Source: Lachnospiraceae bacterium (GTDB lineage Bacteria > Bacillota > Clostridia > Lachnospirales > Lachnospiraceae). From it: 17,186 nt of DNA. The DNA lies in the NCBI GenBank assembly GCA_009774145.1, contig VSND01000195.1, forward strand, positions 1 to 17,186, given 5' to 3'. How positions within the stretch are numbered: position 1 is the first letter of the stretch; each line of letters starts with the position of its first letter. Below the pieces are notes generated by a model that made no database searches, was not told where the DNA came from, and worked only from the letters and a program-made list of their open reading frames with translations. Of this stretch, positions 1 through 6,709 are shown one piece after another. Position numbers and translations under genes: made by a program.

Positions 1-159
1 TCAATCATTGCTGAATGTGACACCGAAATGTCAGAGCCTGTTCAAAGCACTTTGAATGTAGAAAGTGGAAACAATAGGATTAAGATAGTTGCGGGCAAGA
101 ACACAAAATTTGATATTGAAATTTCTATTCAGGAGGGAGAATTTAAGGAGTTGGGTTAA
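1..159 (+). CDS. C-terminal end of an unknown protein (partial)
   Basis: The frame is open from the first base of the window and ends at TAA 157-159, giving the last 52 residues of a protein that begins outside. The tail reads as alternating polar and hydrophobic residues (for example IKIVAGKNTKFDIEISIQEG), which suggests beta strands, but I recognise no family. A strong intrinsic terminator follows about 57 nt downstream, which supports a real gene ending here. The DNA is more AT-rich than the minus-strand genes further on, and it precedes a TnpW-like gene, so it may belong to the same mobile element. No function is proposed. Confidence 0.5.
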   Translation, partial: SIIAECDTEMSEPVQSTLNVESGNNRIKIVAGKNTKFDIEISIQEGEFKELG

Positions 160-216
160 ATATTAGAATAACTGTCAACTATTACCACAATTACAACTGA
201 ACAGGTAACACAGCGC

Positions 217-253
217 CAGAGCGTATAGAAACCAGTCTATGCGCTCTGTTTTT
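217..253 (+). terminator. Intrinsic terminator downstream of the partial gene
   Basis: A 13-bp stem pairs 217-229 with 236-248 (one T-G wobble at 224/241), has a 6-nt loop and is followed by five T residues at 249-253. This is the classic rho-independent form on the plus strand. It lies between the partial gene and the TnpW-like gene, so it should end transcription of the former. It could instead act as an attenuator in front of the latter. Confidence 0.8.
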
Positions 254-272
254 AGGTAAAGGAGCAGAGAAT

Positions 273-479
273 ATGGCAGAAACCAAAAACGAGCAACAGC
301 CCCACAGTTTCAAGAGAAAGTTGGGGAATACCACTTACACCGTCAAAGTGCGTTTCAGCAAAGACACTGACAAAACCTTTAAGGACAGAGTACCACCCAT
401 GCCGCAAGATGGCTTCTGGATGAAATTGAAATGCTGGGGACATGGTATGTATTCTGGATTCTTCCGGTGGTGTTCCTGA
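273..479 (+). pseudogene. TnpW-like small transposon-encoded protein, 3' end replaced
   Basis: ATG at 273 follows AAAGGAG (258-264) with 8 nt spacing, so the start is well supported. The first ~40 residues, with KRKLGNTTYTVKVRFSKDTD at their core, resemble the small TnpW family (from memory, not searched) found in Tn4451-type and related integrative elements of clostridia. Its role is unknown. In the family this core is followed by a short charged helix such as LRLI-x-NE. Here, after KDRV (about codon 40, base 390), the frame runs into unrelated sequence and stops at 479. I therefore read it as a tnpW whose 3' end was lost at a deletion or recombination junction. The alternative is an unusual but intact 68-residue variant. 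Confidence 0.55.
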
Positions 480-538
480 GCCTGAACATTGCCATGCGGC
501 CCCAGGAATATTCCACTCTTTACACAAAGCCTCCTGTC
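392..538 (+). pseudogene. Fragment of a membrane protein, possibly a sensor kinase
   Basis: In a different frame from the TnpW-like gene, an open stretch ends at TAA 536-538 and contains a convincing membrane segment, WYVFWILPVVFLSLN, followed by MRPQEYSTLYTKPPV. The pattern (Trp-rich hydrophobic helix, then a short loop with a Pro and aromatic residues) resembles the membrane-sensing half of clostridial GHKL-type histidine kinases. That comparison is from memory and tentative. No start codon with a ribosome site is visible, and the stretch begins right where tnpW-like homology ends. It is best explained as the remnant of a gene brought next to tnpW by a deletion. It may also be chance. Confidence 0.3.
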
Positions 539-544
539 TAAATG

Positions 545-576
545 AAAAAAGCCCCGGCGATCTGTGTCGTCGGGGC
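545..576 (-). terminator. Intrinsic terminator of the AraC-GNAT/MATE operon
   Basis: Read on the minus strand, a GC-rich 10-bp stem (567-576 with 551-560, one wobble pair) with a 6-nt loop is followed by six T residues (complement of 545-550). It lies 20 nt past the MATE stop codon, which fits a rho-independent terminator for the minus-strand operon. Confidence 0.9.
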
Positions 577-595
577 AAAGTGATCTGTAATGATA

Positions 596-1912
596 TCACT
601 CCCGGTAATAAATCAGGCACCCAAGAGATACGAAGAACATGATCCCTTCCGCCATCGGCACGGCCATCCATACCCCGGTGATTCCAAAGAGCCGCGGCAG
701 CAGCAGGATACCGCCGCAGAGCAGGCCGAAGGTCCGAAGGAAGGACAGGACGGCGGAGATCTTGCCGTTGGAGAGGGCGGTAAACAGGGCGGAGATGAAG
801 ATGTTGAAGCCGCAGAAGAGAAAGCTTACGGAGAAGACCGGAAAGCCCGCTGCCGCGATCTCATAAACCCGGGAGGCGTCCGGGGTGAACATACGTACGA
901 CCAGGGAGCCGCCGGAGATGGAAAGTGCAAAGATCAGCAGAGAAGCTGCCGCGAGAAAGCGGATGCAGATGGAAAGGATTTTCCGCTGCTGCTTTCGGTT
1001 GCCGCTCCCGTAGTGGAATCCGATCACCGGCGCCACGCCCATGGAAAAGCCGATGAACAGGGTGTTCAGTAGAAACTGCGAGTAGATCATGATCGTGACT
1101 GCCGCCACCCCGTCCTCTCCCAGCCGCTCCATCATGGTGAGGTTGAACAAAAAGGTCGTGAGGGCGGCGGCCAGCTGGCCGACCATCTCGGAGGAACCGT
1201 TCAGGCAGCTTTCGGTCAGCAGAGCCCCTCTCCAACGGGGCTTTACAAAGAACAGAGCACCCCGGTTCCGGAAGAAAAAGACTGTTCCGGCGGCGGCCGG
1301 GATCAGATATCCAAGTCCGGTCCCAAGGGCGGCGCCCCGGATCTCCATGCCGCCAAGGACGATGAAGACGTAATCCAGAAGGATGTTGGCGAGGCCCGCC
1401 AGCACGGACAGGCCGAATCCCAGCCCCGGTTTTCCGGCGGTCACAAACAGATTTGCGTAAACGGTCTGTATCACATTGGCGGGAAGAAAGAGGAGCAAAA
1501 GGCCCAGATAATCCCGGCAGAAGGGGAGCAGACGCTCGCTGGCGCCCAGGGCAAGGAGGATGGGGTTCAGCCAGAGGGTTCCGCAGATCAGGATCGCTGC
1601 GCCGATGCCGGCGGCGGCCAGGACGAGCAGGGTGAAATCCTCCTTCGCCTCCTGCTCCAGTCCGGCCCCCATTTTCCGGGATACCACCGCGCTCCCTCCG
1701 GCAGCGATCATGGTCCCCAGGCCTACGGTGAGGTTGATGACAGGGCATACGATGTTGATGGCGGAGAGGGCGTCGGTGCTGACAAAACGGACCACAAAGA
1801 TCGTATCCACGATGGTATAAAGGCCCATAAACACCATCATGACGATGGTGGGGAAGGCAAAGCGCAGGAGAGATGCAGCACTCCATTTCTGATCGAATAT
1901 ATGTTCACTCAT
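596..1912 (-). CDS. MATE-family multidrug efflux transporter
   Basis: Inner-membrane transporter of the multi-antimicrobial extrusion (MATE) family, which exports cationic drugs or other small molecules in exchange for Na+ or H+; the substrate cannot be told. The 438-residue product is the usual length for the family and reads as about 12 hydrophobic segments in two similar halves. The N-terminal region is typical of the family: LLRFAFPTIVMMVFMGLYTI, then VDTIFVVR and a GSAVVSRKMG-type loop. I chose the ATG at 1912 because it forms an ATGA overlap with the stop of the upstream gene and has GGGGTGAT just before it. An ATG 15 nt further upstream is less likely. Expression should be coupled to the AraC-type regulator. 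A terminator lies 20 nt downstream. The DNA looks more GC-rich than the cas genes. Confidence 0.9.
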   Translation of the reverse strand: MSEHIFDQKWSAASLLRFAFPTIVMMVFMGLYTIVDTIFVVRFVSTDALSAINIVCPVINLTVGLGTMIAAGGSAVVSRKMGAGLEQEAKEDFTLLVLAAAGIGAAILICGTLWLNPILLALGASERLLPFCRDYLGLLLLFLPANVIQTVYANLFVTAGKPGLGFGLSVLAGLANILLDYVFIVLGGMEIRGAALGTGLGYLIPAAAGTVFFFRNRGALFFVKPRWRGALLTESCLNGSSEMVGQLAAALTTFLFNLTMMERLGEDGVAAVTIMIYSQFLLNTLFIGFSMGVAPVIGFHYGSGNRKQQRKILSICIRFLAAASLLIFALSISGGSLVVRMFTPDASRVYEIAAAGFPVFSVSFLFCGFNIFISALFTALSNGKISAVLSFLRTFGLLCGGILLLPRLFGITGVWMAVPMAEGIMFFVSLGCLIYYRE

Positions 1913-2757
1913 AAGATCACCCCGCATGCTTCCGGCTGCAGGAGGAGCCGCTGGGTGGGATAGCCGAACTCGATCAGCAGTTCTGCTTCCCGGAAGCCAA
2001 GCCTTTGGTATGCTTTTCGCTGTCCCGTGTCGGCCCGGTCCCCTTCCCGGAACGTGGTGATGCTGATCTGTCGGCCCGCCGGGAGGTTTCGGGCGAGATG
2101 GTCAAGCAGCGTCTCTTCGATCCTCCGTTCCCGGTACTGAGGGTGAACGGTTAAGAAATCGATATTTCCGGTTCGTCTGGAAAATGCAAGCGCTCCCACG
2201 ATGCGGCCTTCGTCCCGGATGATCAGCGCCTGCTGCCGGCGGATCGATTCCCTGAGCCTTTCCAGATGGTCCGCTTCCTCAAAGCAGGGGAAACCGTCCA
2301 CCGTCAAGGCGGCCAGTTCCATCCAGTCCGGAATGTCATGGAAGGAAGCACAGGCGACCGGAGAGAGAGGACCTCTTGGGGAGGAAAGCGGCCTGCACAG
2401 CAAAAACGCAGACTGCAGGGGATAGAATCGCTGCTTCTTCCGGTAGGCGGCAGGGCTTTGCTTGTACATGGCCTTGAAAATATCCGTAAAAGCCTGCTGG
2501 CTTCCATAGCCGGCGGCCAGCGCGATCTGGATCACGGGCAGATCGGAAAAGACCAGCAGCCTTGCCGCTTCCGTCAGCTTCCTGCGCCGGATATAGTCGT
2601 GAAGGGTCATGCCCGCCGCGGCGGTGAACATGCGGTGCAGATGGTATCTGGAATAGTGAACCGCATCGGCCACCCGCTCCAGATTCAGGTTCTGGTCCAG
2701 GTGGGACTCGATGTAGGCGATTGCTTCTGCTATAGGGTTGGTCGTATGACAGTTCAT
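1909..2757 (-). CDS. AraC-family regulator fused to a GNAT-like domain
   Basis: A 282-residue predicted DNA-binding protein. Residues ~8-107 form an AraC/XylS double helix-turn-helix: NLERVADAVHYSRYHLHRMF for the first helix pair, then VIQIALAAGYGSQQAFTDIF. Here it is N-terminal instead of the usual C-terminal position. Residues ~145-275 resemble a GNAT acetyltransferase: RIVGALAFSRR, FLTVHPQYRERR near residue 204, and a C-terminal AYQRLGF. The acetyl-CoA loop normally reads R-x-x-G-x-G/A, but here the glycine positions are R212 and E214, so the domain may bind a ligand without catalysis. ATG 2757 has AGGAG 7 nt upstream. The gene overlaps the MATE start by 4 nt, so it probably senses a compound and controls that exporter. 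The fusion is clear; the ligand is unknown. Confidence 0.82.
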   Translation of the reverse strand: MNCHTTNPIAEAIAYIESHLDQNLNLERVADAVHYSRYHLHRMFTAAAGMTLHDYIRRRKLTEAARLLVFSDLPVIQIALAAGYGSQQAFTDIFKAMYKQSPAAYRKKQRFYPLQSAFLLCRPLSSPRGPLSPVACASFHDIPDWMELAALTVDGFPCFEEADHLERLRESIRRQQALIIRDEGRIVGALAFSRRTGNIDFLTVHPQYRERRIEETLLDHLARNLPAGRQISITTFREGDRADTGQRKAYQRLGFREAELLIEFGYPTQRLLLQPEACGVIL

Positions 2758-2872
2758 GTGTACTCTCCTGTTGTTTTTTTGATGCTCGTTGCTGTTTTTC
2801 GATGAAACTACCAGGAAAGGATAACAGAATCTTCCGCCTGTTTTTTCATGATTCTTGCGGTTGTTTTCCCTT

Positions 2873-3127
2873 TCAGGAAAATATTTCCTGCATTGGTTTC
2901 AGATTTTTATGGAGCCGTTCCACGATCCAGGTCATTCGTTTTTCCCGTCCGGCTTCTGTCTTTGCATCAAAATATGCCCGCGTGCAGGTTTTCTTTACCG
3001 ATAGAGACATGGCCTGAAAATTTGTGAAAGCGGGCTCATATCCTTCCGGCAGCGTGGACAGGCAGGCGTTGCCTGTCCGTACGATTATACTATGAAATTT
3101 GCGCGAAATGAAGGTGAATCTCTTCAT
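2873..3127 (-). pseudogene. Probable 5'-truncated YdeI/OmdA-like protein
   Basis: A minus-strand frame gives an 84-residue product from the ATG at 3127 (98 residues from an ATG at 3169). The C-terminal half contains AYFDAKTEAGREKRMTWIVE and then RLHKNLKPM. It resembles, from memory, the conserved end of YdeI/OmpD-associated (OmdA, DUF1905-linked) proteins, where an arginine-rich EAxREKR helix closes the domain. Full-length members are roughly twice as long, and neither start has a convincing ribosome site. The frame stays open upstream without family-like sequence until a stop near 3220. I read it as the 3' remnant of a gene whose 5' part was lost. It could also be a small intact gene, or chance. 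Confidence 0.35.
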
Positions 3128-3395
3128 AATGGGTTTCTTTTCACGGAGCGGGACGCAGACCAGCCCCATGAAAAGTAACTTGCCAAAAACAGATTGTCCG
3201 GCAGGAAAGAAAAAGATTTAATAACCATAAGACAGAATGCTGTACCGCATACAGGAAATGGAGGAACGGAACCATGATGGAGATCATTTTTTAGCGAGGA
3301 CAGGTTTCTTGCAAAGGGAACATTTTAGATTTGTTCTGCAGCGCCTGCGACCGGTACGATGAGAATCTGACTTCCTGCGACAGGCATAATCATCA

Positions 3396-3421
3396 GGGAA
3401 ACGCTGATTAAAGCGTTTCCC
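3396..3421. repeat. Perfect 10-bp inverted repeat (hairpin)
   Basis: GGGAAACGCT at 3396-3405 is the exact reverse complement of AGCGTTTCCC at 3412-3421, with a 6-nt loop GATTAA. No T-run follows on either strand, so it is not a standard intrinsic terminator. It may be a relic of a terminator or a structured element ahead of the cas operon. Confidence 0.7.
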
Positions 3422-3442
3422 GCGCCGATCACCATGGAAGAA

Positions 3443-3457
3443 CTGTGATAATTACAG
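3443..3457. promoter_or_regulatory. Operator-like imperfect palindrome
   Basis: CTGTGATAATTACAG is a 15-bp palindrome with one mismatched pair (positions 5 and 11). It lies about 40 nt upstream of the candidate cas promoter, a place where a dimeric regulator could bind. There is no evidence beyond symmetry and position. Confidence 0.2.
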
Positions 3458-3498
3458 TTTCAGTCAGATAAAATGGGGTGTTCACCACAGGATAAATA

Positions 3499-3507
3499 TG
3501 ATACAAT
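3499..3507 (+). promoter_or_regulatory. Candidate extended -10 promoter of the cas operon
   Basis: TGATACAAT matches an extended -10 (TG-n-TACAAT), placing the transcript start near 3514 and leaving a leader of about 30 nt before the cas3 ATG. The -35 region at 17 nt (TGTTCA) is poor, as is often so for extended -10 promoters. It is the best candidate in the 100 nt before cas3. Confidence 0.35.
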
Positions 3508-3545
3508 TATTCAGGAAATAACTGACAGATAAATATGGGGGAATT

Positions 3546-5954
3546 ATGGAATTTCTGGCACATGTGGAACCAAAAACAGGCCGAACCCAGAGTATACAGG
3601 AACACCTGAAAAATGTGTGTAATCTGGCGGAGAAAAACTGTCCTCTGGACATTCTGAATCATCTGGTCTGCGTCGCCGCGCTTTTGCATGATGCAGGCAA
3701 GCTGAGCGAAGATTTTCAGGAATATATGCAGGAAATACAAAGCTCTGGTGAAAATGTAAAACGCCGGAGTATTGATCATGCATCTGCAGGCGGACGGCTG
3801 CTGGAGGATATGGCGGGAGGGCATTTTGTATCCAGAATGGTGGGGACGGCAATCTATTCCCATCATGGTCTGCAGGACTGTATTGATCTGGAGACAGGCA
3901 GGGATTTGACAGAAAAGCGCAGAGAAAAAGAGATTGATTTTGCAACCGTGAAAAAGAGATATGCGCAGGTCTTTGGTACGTCGGAACTGAAACAATATGT
4001 ATTGCGTGCACATCATGATATACAGGTACTTTGCAGACACATCGATGATGTGCTCTCCCGGTCGGAAGAAGGAAAGTATGGAGATCGTGAGTTTTTTCTG
4101 GGAATGTATGAACGTCTTCTGCTGTCCGTATTGATCGACAGTGACTGGAGTGACGCCGCCGGTTTTTCTGAAGAGCAGCCGCTTCCGGAAAGGCTTTCAG
4201 AAAAGGATACGCTTGCGGTCTGGAACAGGGCGATTTCTCATTTTGAAGCTTATATGAAAAAGGTAAAATCGACTGATCCGACCGGAAGACTGAATCAATG
4301 CCGAAGGGAGATTTCAAAATCCTGTTATCAGGCATCTCAGAGCGAAAAAAGATTGTATCGGCTGACGGTGCCGACCGGGGCAGGAAAGACATTCAGCAGC
4401 CTTCGGTTTGCACTGTACCATGCAAAAAAATTTAAGAAAAGGCGTATCCTGTATGTGGCACCTTTCAATTCCATACTGGAACAGAATGCAGCGGAAATCC
4501 GAAAAGCAGTTGGAGAAGAAAGCGATGTCCTGGAGCATCACTGCAATGTCTGCCATGATGATACAGAAAAAGAAGAGACCTATAAAAAACTTACGGAAAG
4601 CTGGGACAGTCCGATCATTGTTACCACAGCGGTGCAGATGCTGAACACTTTATTTTCCGGACAGAAGAGCAGCATACGGAGAATGTACAGTTTGTGCAAC
4701 AGCATTATCATTTTTGATGAAGTACAGGCATTTCCGGTCCGGTGTACGGAACTGTTTCATCTGGCTGTTAATTTTCTGGTACAGTTCTGTAATACGACCG
4801 TTGTGCTCTGTTCGGCCACGCAGCCTTCGATCGCGCAGCTTGCGGAAAATAATCTTCTGGAATGTGAAGAAATGGTGGGGAATGCAGATCATTATACAGA
4901 AAAATTCCGCAGGACCAGGATCATAGATCAGACCGCTCGTGTGCCGGGAGGAATGCGTGTGGAAGATCTCAGAGACTTTATCCTGGATGCTGCTGGGAGA
5001 TCCGACAGCATACTGGCGATTGTAAATACCAAAGCGGCGGCCCGGGAAGTCTATCAGGCATTAAAAAGTTCCGGCAGTGATGAATATGAACTGTATCATC
5101 TAAGTACCAGTATGTGTCCGGAGAACCGGAGAAGGGAACTGGAAGCAATAAAGGCCGCATTAAAAGAAAAGAAGAAAATCATCTGCGTCAGCACACAGCT
5201 GGTAGAGGCAGGCGTTGATTTTTCTTTTGGCTGTGTGATCCGTTCTCTGGCGGGTATGGACAGTATCATACAGGCAGCGGGGCGCTGCAACAGGCATAGG
5301 GAAAAAGAGACGGAAGGAGAGGTCTACATTGTAAAAATGGCACCTGAAGCGGAGCGGATTGACCGGTTTTATGAGATGAAAGCGGCACGGAGAAGCTGCG
5401 AAAGGCTGCTATATGAGTTCCGGCAGGAACCGGAAGCTTTTGATCGTGCGCTGGATTCAGAGAAAGCGATCAGGAGATATTACCGTCTGTATTATCATGA
5501 GCTGGGAGACGAGCTGACAAAGTATCCGGTGTCTTCGGCTGGAACCTGCCTGACGGAATTGCTTGGAAGAAATCGTCCGGGCAGAAATCAGTATGCCCGT
5601 CAGCATGGCGGAAAATATCCGGAATTCCCGCTGAATCAGGCATTTCAGACTGCAGGGAATGCATTTGAAGTCATACCGGAGGATGAAAAAATACCGGTTA
5701 TTGTCCCATATGATGAAAACGCAGAGGCATGGATCACAGAACTGGAACGTCCGGATCTGACTGTATTCGGGCAGAAAAAGATTCTGCGGAAACTGCAGCG
5801 CTATACAGTGGGAATTTCAAAATATATGAGAGATCAACTGAATAATGCCGTTTACAGCGCCGGCAGCACAGGCGTGCTTATACTGAGTAAAGACTACTAT
5901 AATGAGAAGACCGGGGTTATGGAAGCGCCGGTAAGCCGGTTTCTGGATTTTTAA
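3546..5954 (+). CDS. cas3: Cas3 helicase-nuclease, type I-C
   Basis: Effector recruited by Cascade to nick and unwind target DNA 3' to 5' and degrade it. The 802-residue protein carries both parts. The N-terminal HD nuclease shows LLHDAGK with H48-D49, IDHAS H78, SHHGL H106-H107 and a later D198/D200. The superfamily 2 helicase shows Walker A TVPTGAGKT at 274-282, DEVQ at 391-394 (a variant of the DEAD/DExH box), SAT at 423-425, motif V STQLVEAGVDFS at 549-560 and motif VI QAAGRCNR at 576-583. The length is usual for I-C Cas3. ATG 3546 follows GGGGG (3537-3541) with 4 nt spacing. It is first in the operon, 17 nt before cas5c. No missing key residue is seen. Confidence 0.96.
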   Translation: MEFLAHVEPKTGRTQSIQEHLKNVCNLAEKNCPLDILNHLVCVAALLHDAGKLSEDFQEYMQEIQSSGENVKRRSIDHASAGGRLLEDMAGGHFVSRMVGTAIYSHHGLQDCIDLETGRDLTEKRREKEIDFATVKKRYAQVFGTSELKQYVLRAHHDIQVLCRHIDDVLSRSEEGKYGDREFFLGMYERLLLSVLIDSDWSDAAGFSEEQPLPERLSEKDTLAVWNRAISHFEAYMKKVKSTDPTGRLNQCRREISKSCYQASQSEKRLYRLTVPTGAGKTFSSLRFALYHAKKFKKRRILYVAPFNSILEQNAAEIRKAVGEESDVLEHHCNVCHDDTEKEETYKKLTESWDSPIIVTTAVQMLNTLFSGQKSSIRRMYSLCNSIIIFDEVQAFPVRCTELFHLAVNFLVQFCNTTVVLCSATQPSIAQLAENNLLECEEMVGNADHYTEKFRRTRIIDQTARVPGGMRVEDLRDFILDAAGRSDSILAIVNTKAAAREVYQALKSSGSDEYELYHLSTSMCPENRRRELEAIKAALKEKKKIICVSTQLVEAGVDFSFGCVIRSLAGMDSIIQAAGRCNRHREKETEGEVYIVKMAPEAERIDRFYEMKAARRSCERLLYEFRQEPEAFDRALDSEKAIRRYYRLYYHELGDELTKYPVSSAGTCLTELLGRNRPGRNQYARQHGGKYPEFPLNQAFQTAGNAFEVIPEDEKIPVIVPYDENAEAWITELERPDLTVFGQKKILRKLQRYTVGISKYMRDQLNNAVYSAGSTGVLILSKDYYNEKTGVMEAPVSRFLDF

Positions 5955-5971
5955 GACTGGGAGGTGTATAA

Positions 5972-6709
5972 GTGAAAAAATACCGAAATACCATCGAATT
6001 TGAAGTATATGGGAAGTATGCGTTATTTTCGGATCCTGTTACGCGGGCAGGGGGCGAAAAGTCGAGTTACCATATACCAACCTACGAAGCTCTGAAAGGG
6101 ATCGTGGAAAGCGTCTACTGGAAACCTACAATCATATGGTATGTAGATGCGGTCCGCATCATGAAGCCCATTCAGACAGAGACCAAAGGGGTACGTCCGA
6201 TCAGTTATAACGGCGGCAACGAACTTGCATATTATACTTATCTCAAAGATGTATGCTATCAGGTACGTGCTCATTTTGAGTTCAATCCCAATCATCCGGA
6301 GCTGAAAGAAGACTGGAATGAGCATAAACATCATAATATCGCGAGACGTATGGTGCAGCGGGGCGGAAGAAGAGATGTGTTCCTGGGGGCGAGGGAATGT
6401 CAGGCATTTGTGGAACCCTGTGTATTTGATGAGGGAGAAGGCTGTTACGATACCATGCAGGGGGAACTGGCCTACGGATTCATGTACCATGGGATCACCT
6501 ATGCGGATGAAGCGATTCTGCCGGAAGAGAAGAATAAGATGACGGTCCATTTTTGGCGCCCGGTGATGAAACGGAGGGGGTTGATTGAATTCATTCGGCC
6601 GGAAGAATGTCAGGACAGGCGTTTTATCAAAGAGATGAGCGTCAGAACGTTTGGCGAAGGAAAGTTTTCCGGTCTGCAGGAATTTACAAATGAGGAGGTG
6701 GCTGATTGA
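5972..6709 (+). CDS. cas5c: Cas5c (Cas5d), crRNA-processing endoribonuclease
   Basis: In type I-C, which lacks Cas6, Cas5c cuts the pre-crRNA at the base of the repeat hairpin and stays bound to the 5' handle in Cascade. The 245-residue protein has the family start IEFEVYGKYALFSDPVTRAG, the block ALKGIVESVYWKPTIIWYVD, and EHKHHNIARRM. Y49 and K119-H120 align by position with the Tyr-Lys-His triad known for Bacillus halodurans Cas5c (Y46, K116, H117). That alignment is by eye. Translation starts at GTG 5972 behind GGGAGGTG (5959-5966). Its TGA overlaps the cas8c TTG by 4 nt, suggesting coupled translation. Confidence 0.95.
   Translation: MKKYRNTIEFEVYGKYALFSDPVTRAGGEKSSYHIPTYEALKGIVESVYWKPTIIWYVDAVRIMKPIQTETKGVRPISYNGGNELAYYTYLKDVCYQVRAHFEFNPNHPELKEDWNEHKHHNIARRMVQRGGRRDVFLGARECQAFVEPCVFDEGEGCYDTMQGELAYGFMYHGITYADEAILPEEKNKMTVHFWRPVMKRRGLIEFIRPEECQDRRFIKEMSVRTFGEGKFSGLQEFTNEEVAD

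Larger units (their letters stand above)
3170..3545. other. Intergenic region upstream of the cas operon
   Basis: No convincing gene lies here. The stretch holds a perfect 10-bp hairpin (3396-3421), an imperfect operator-like palindrome (3443-3457) and a candidate extended -10 promoter (3499-3507). A 36-codon minus-strand frame (3435-3325) encodes a hydrophobic peptide with no ribosome site and overlaps the hairpin; I do not call it a gene. The stretch looks like a mixture of a decayed end and the cas promoter region. Confidence 0.6.

Noticed and set aside
252..671. 139-codon minus-strand ORF across the terminator and tnpW-like gene
   Set aside because: It crosses two intrinsic terminators and the MATE 3' end, and has no recognisable domain.
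861..1886. 341-codon minus-strand ORF overlapping the MATE gene
   Set aside because: A shadow in GC-rich DNA with an Arg/Pro/His-rich composition; the MATE frame explains the region fully.
3325..3435. 36-codon hydrophobic minus-strand ORF upstream of cas3
   Set aside because: No ribosome site, and it overlaps the perfect hairpin; hydrophobicity alone is not enough to call a gene.
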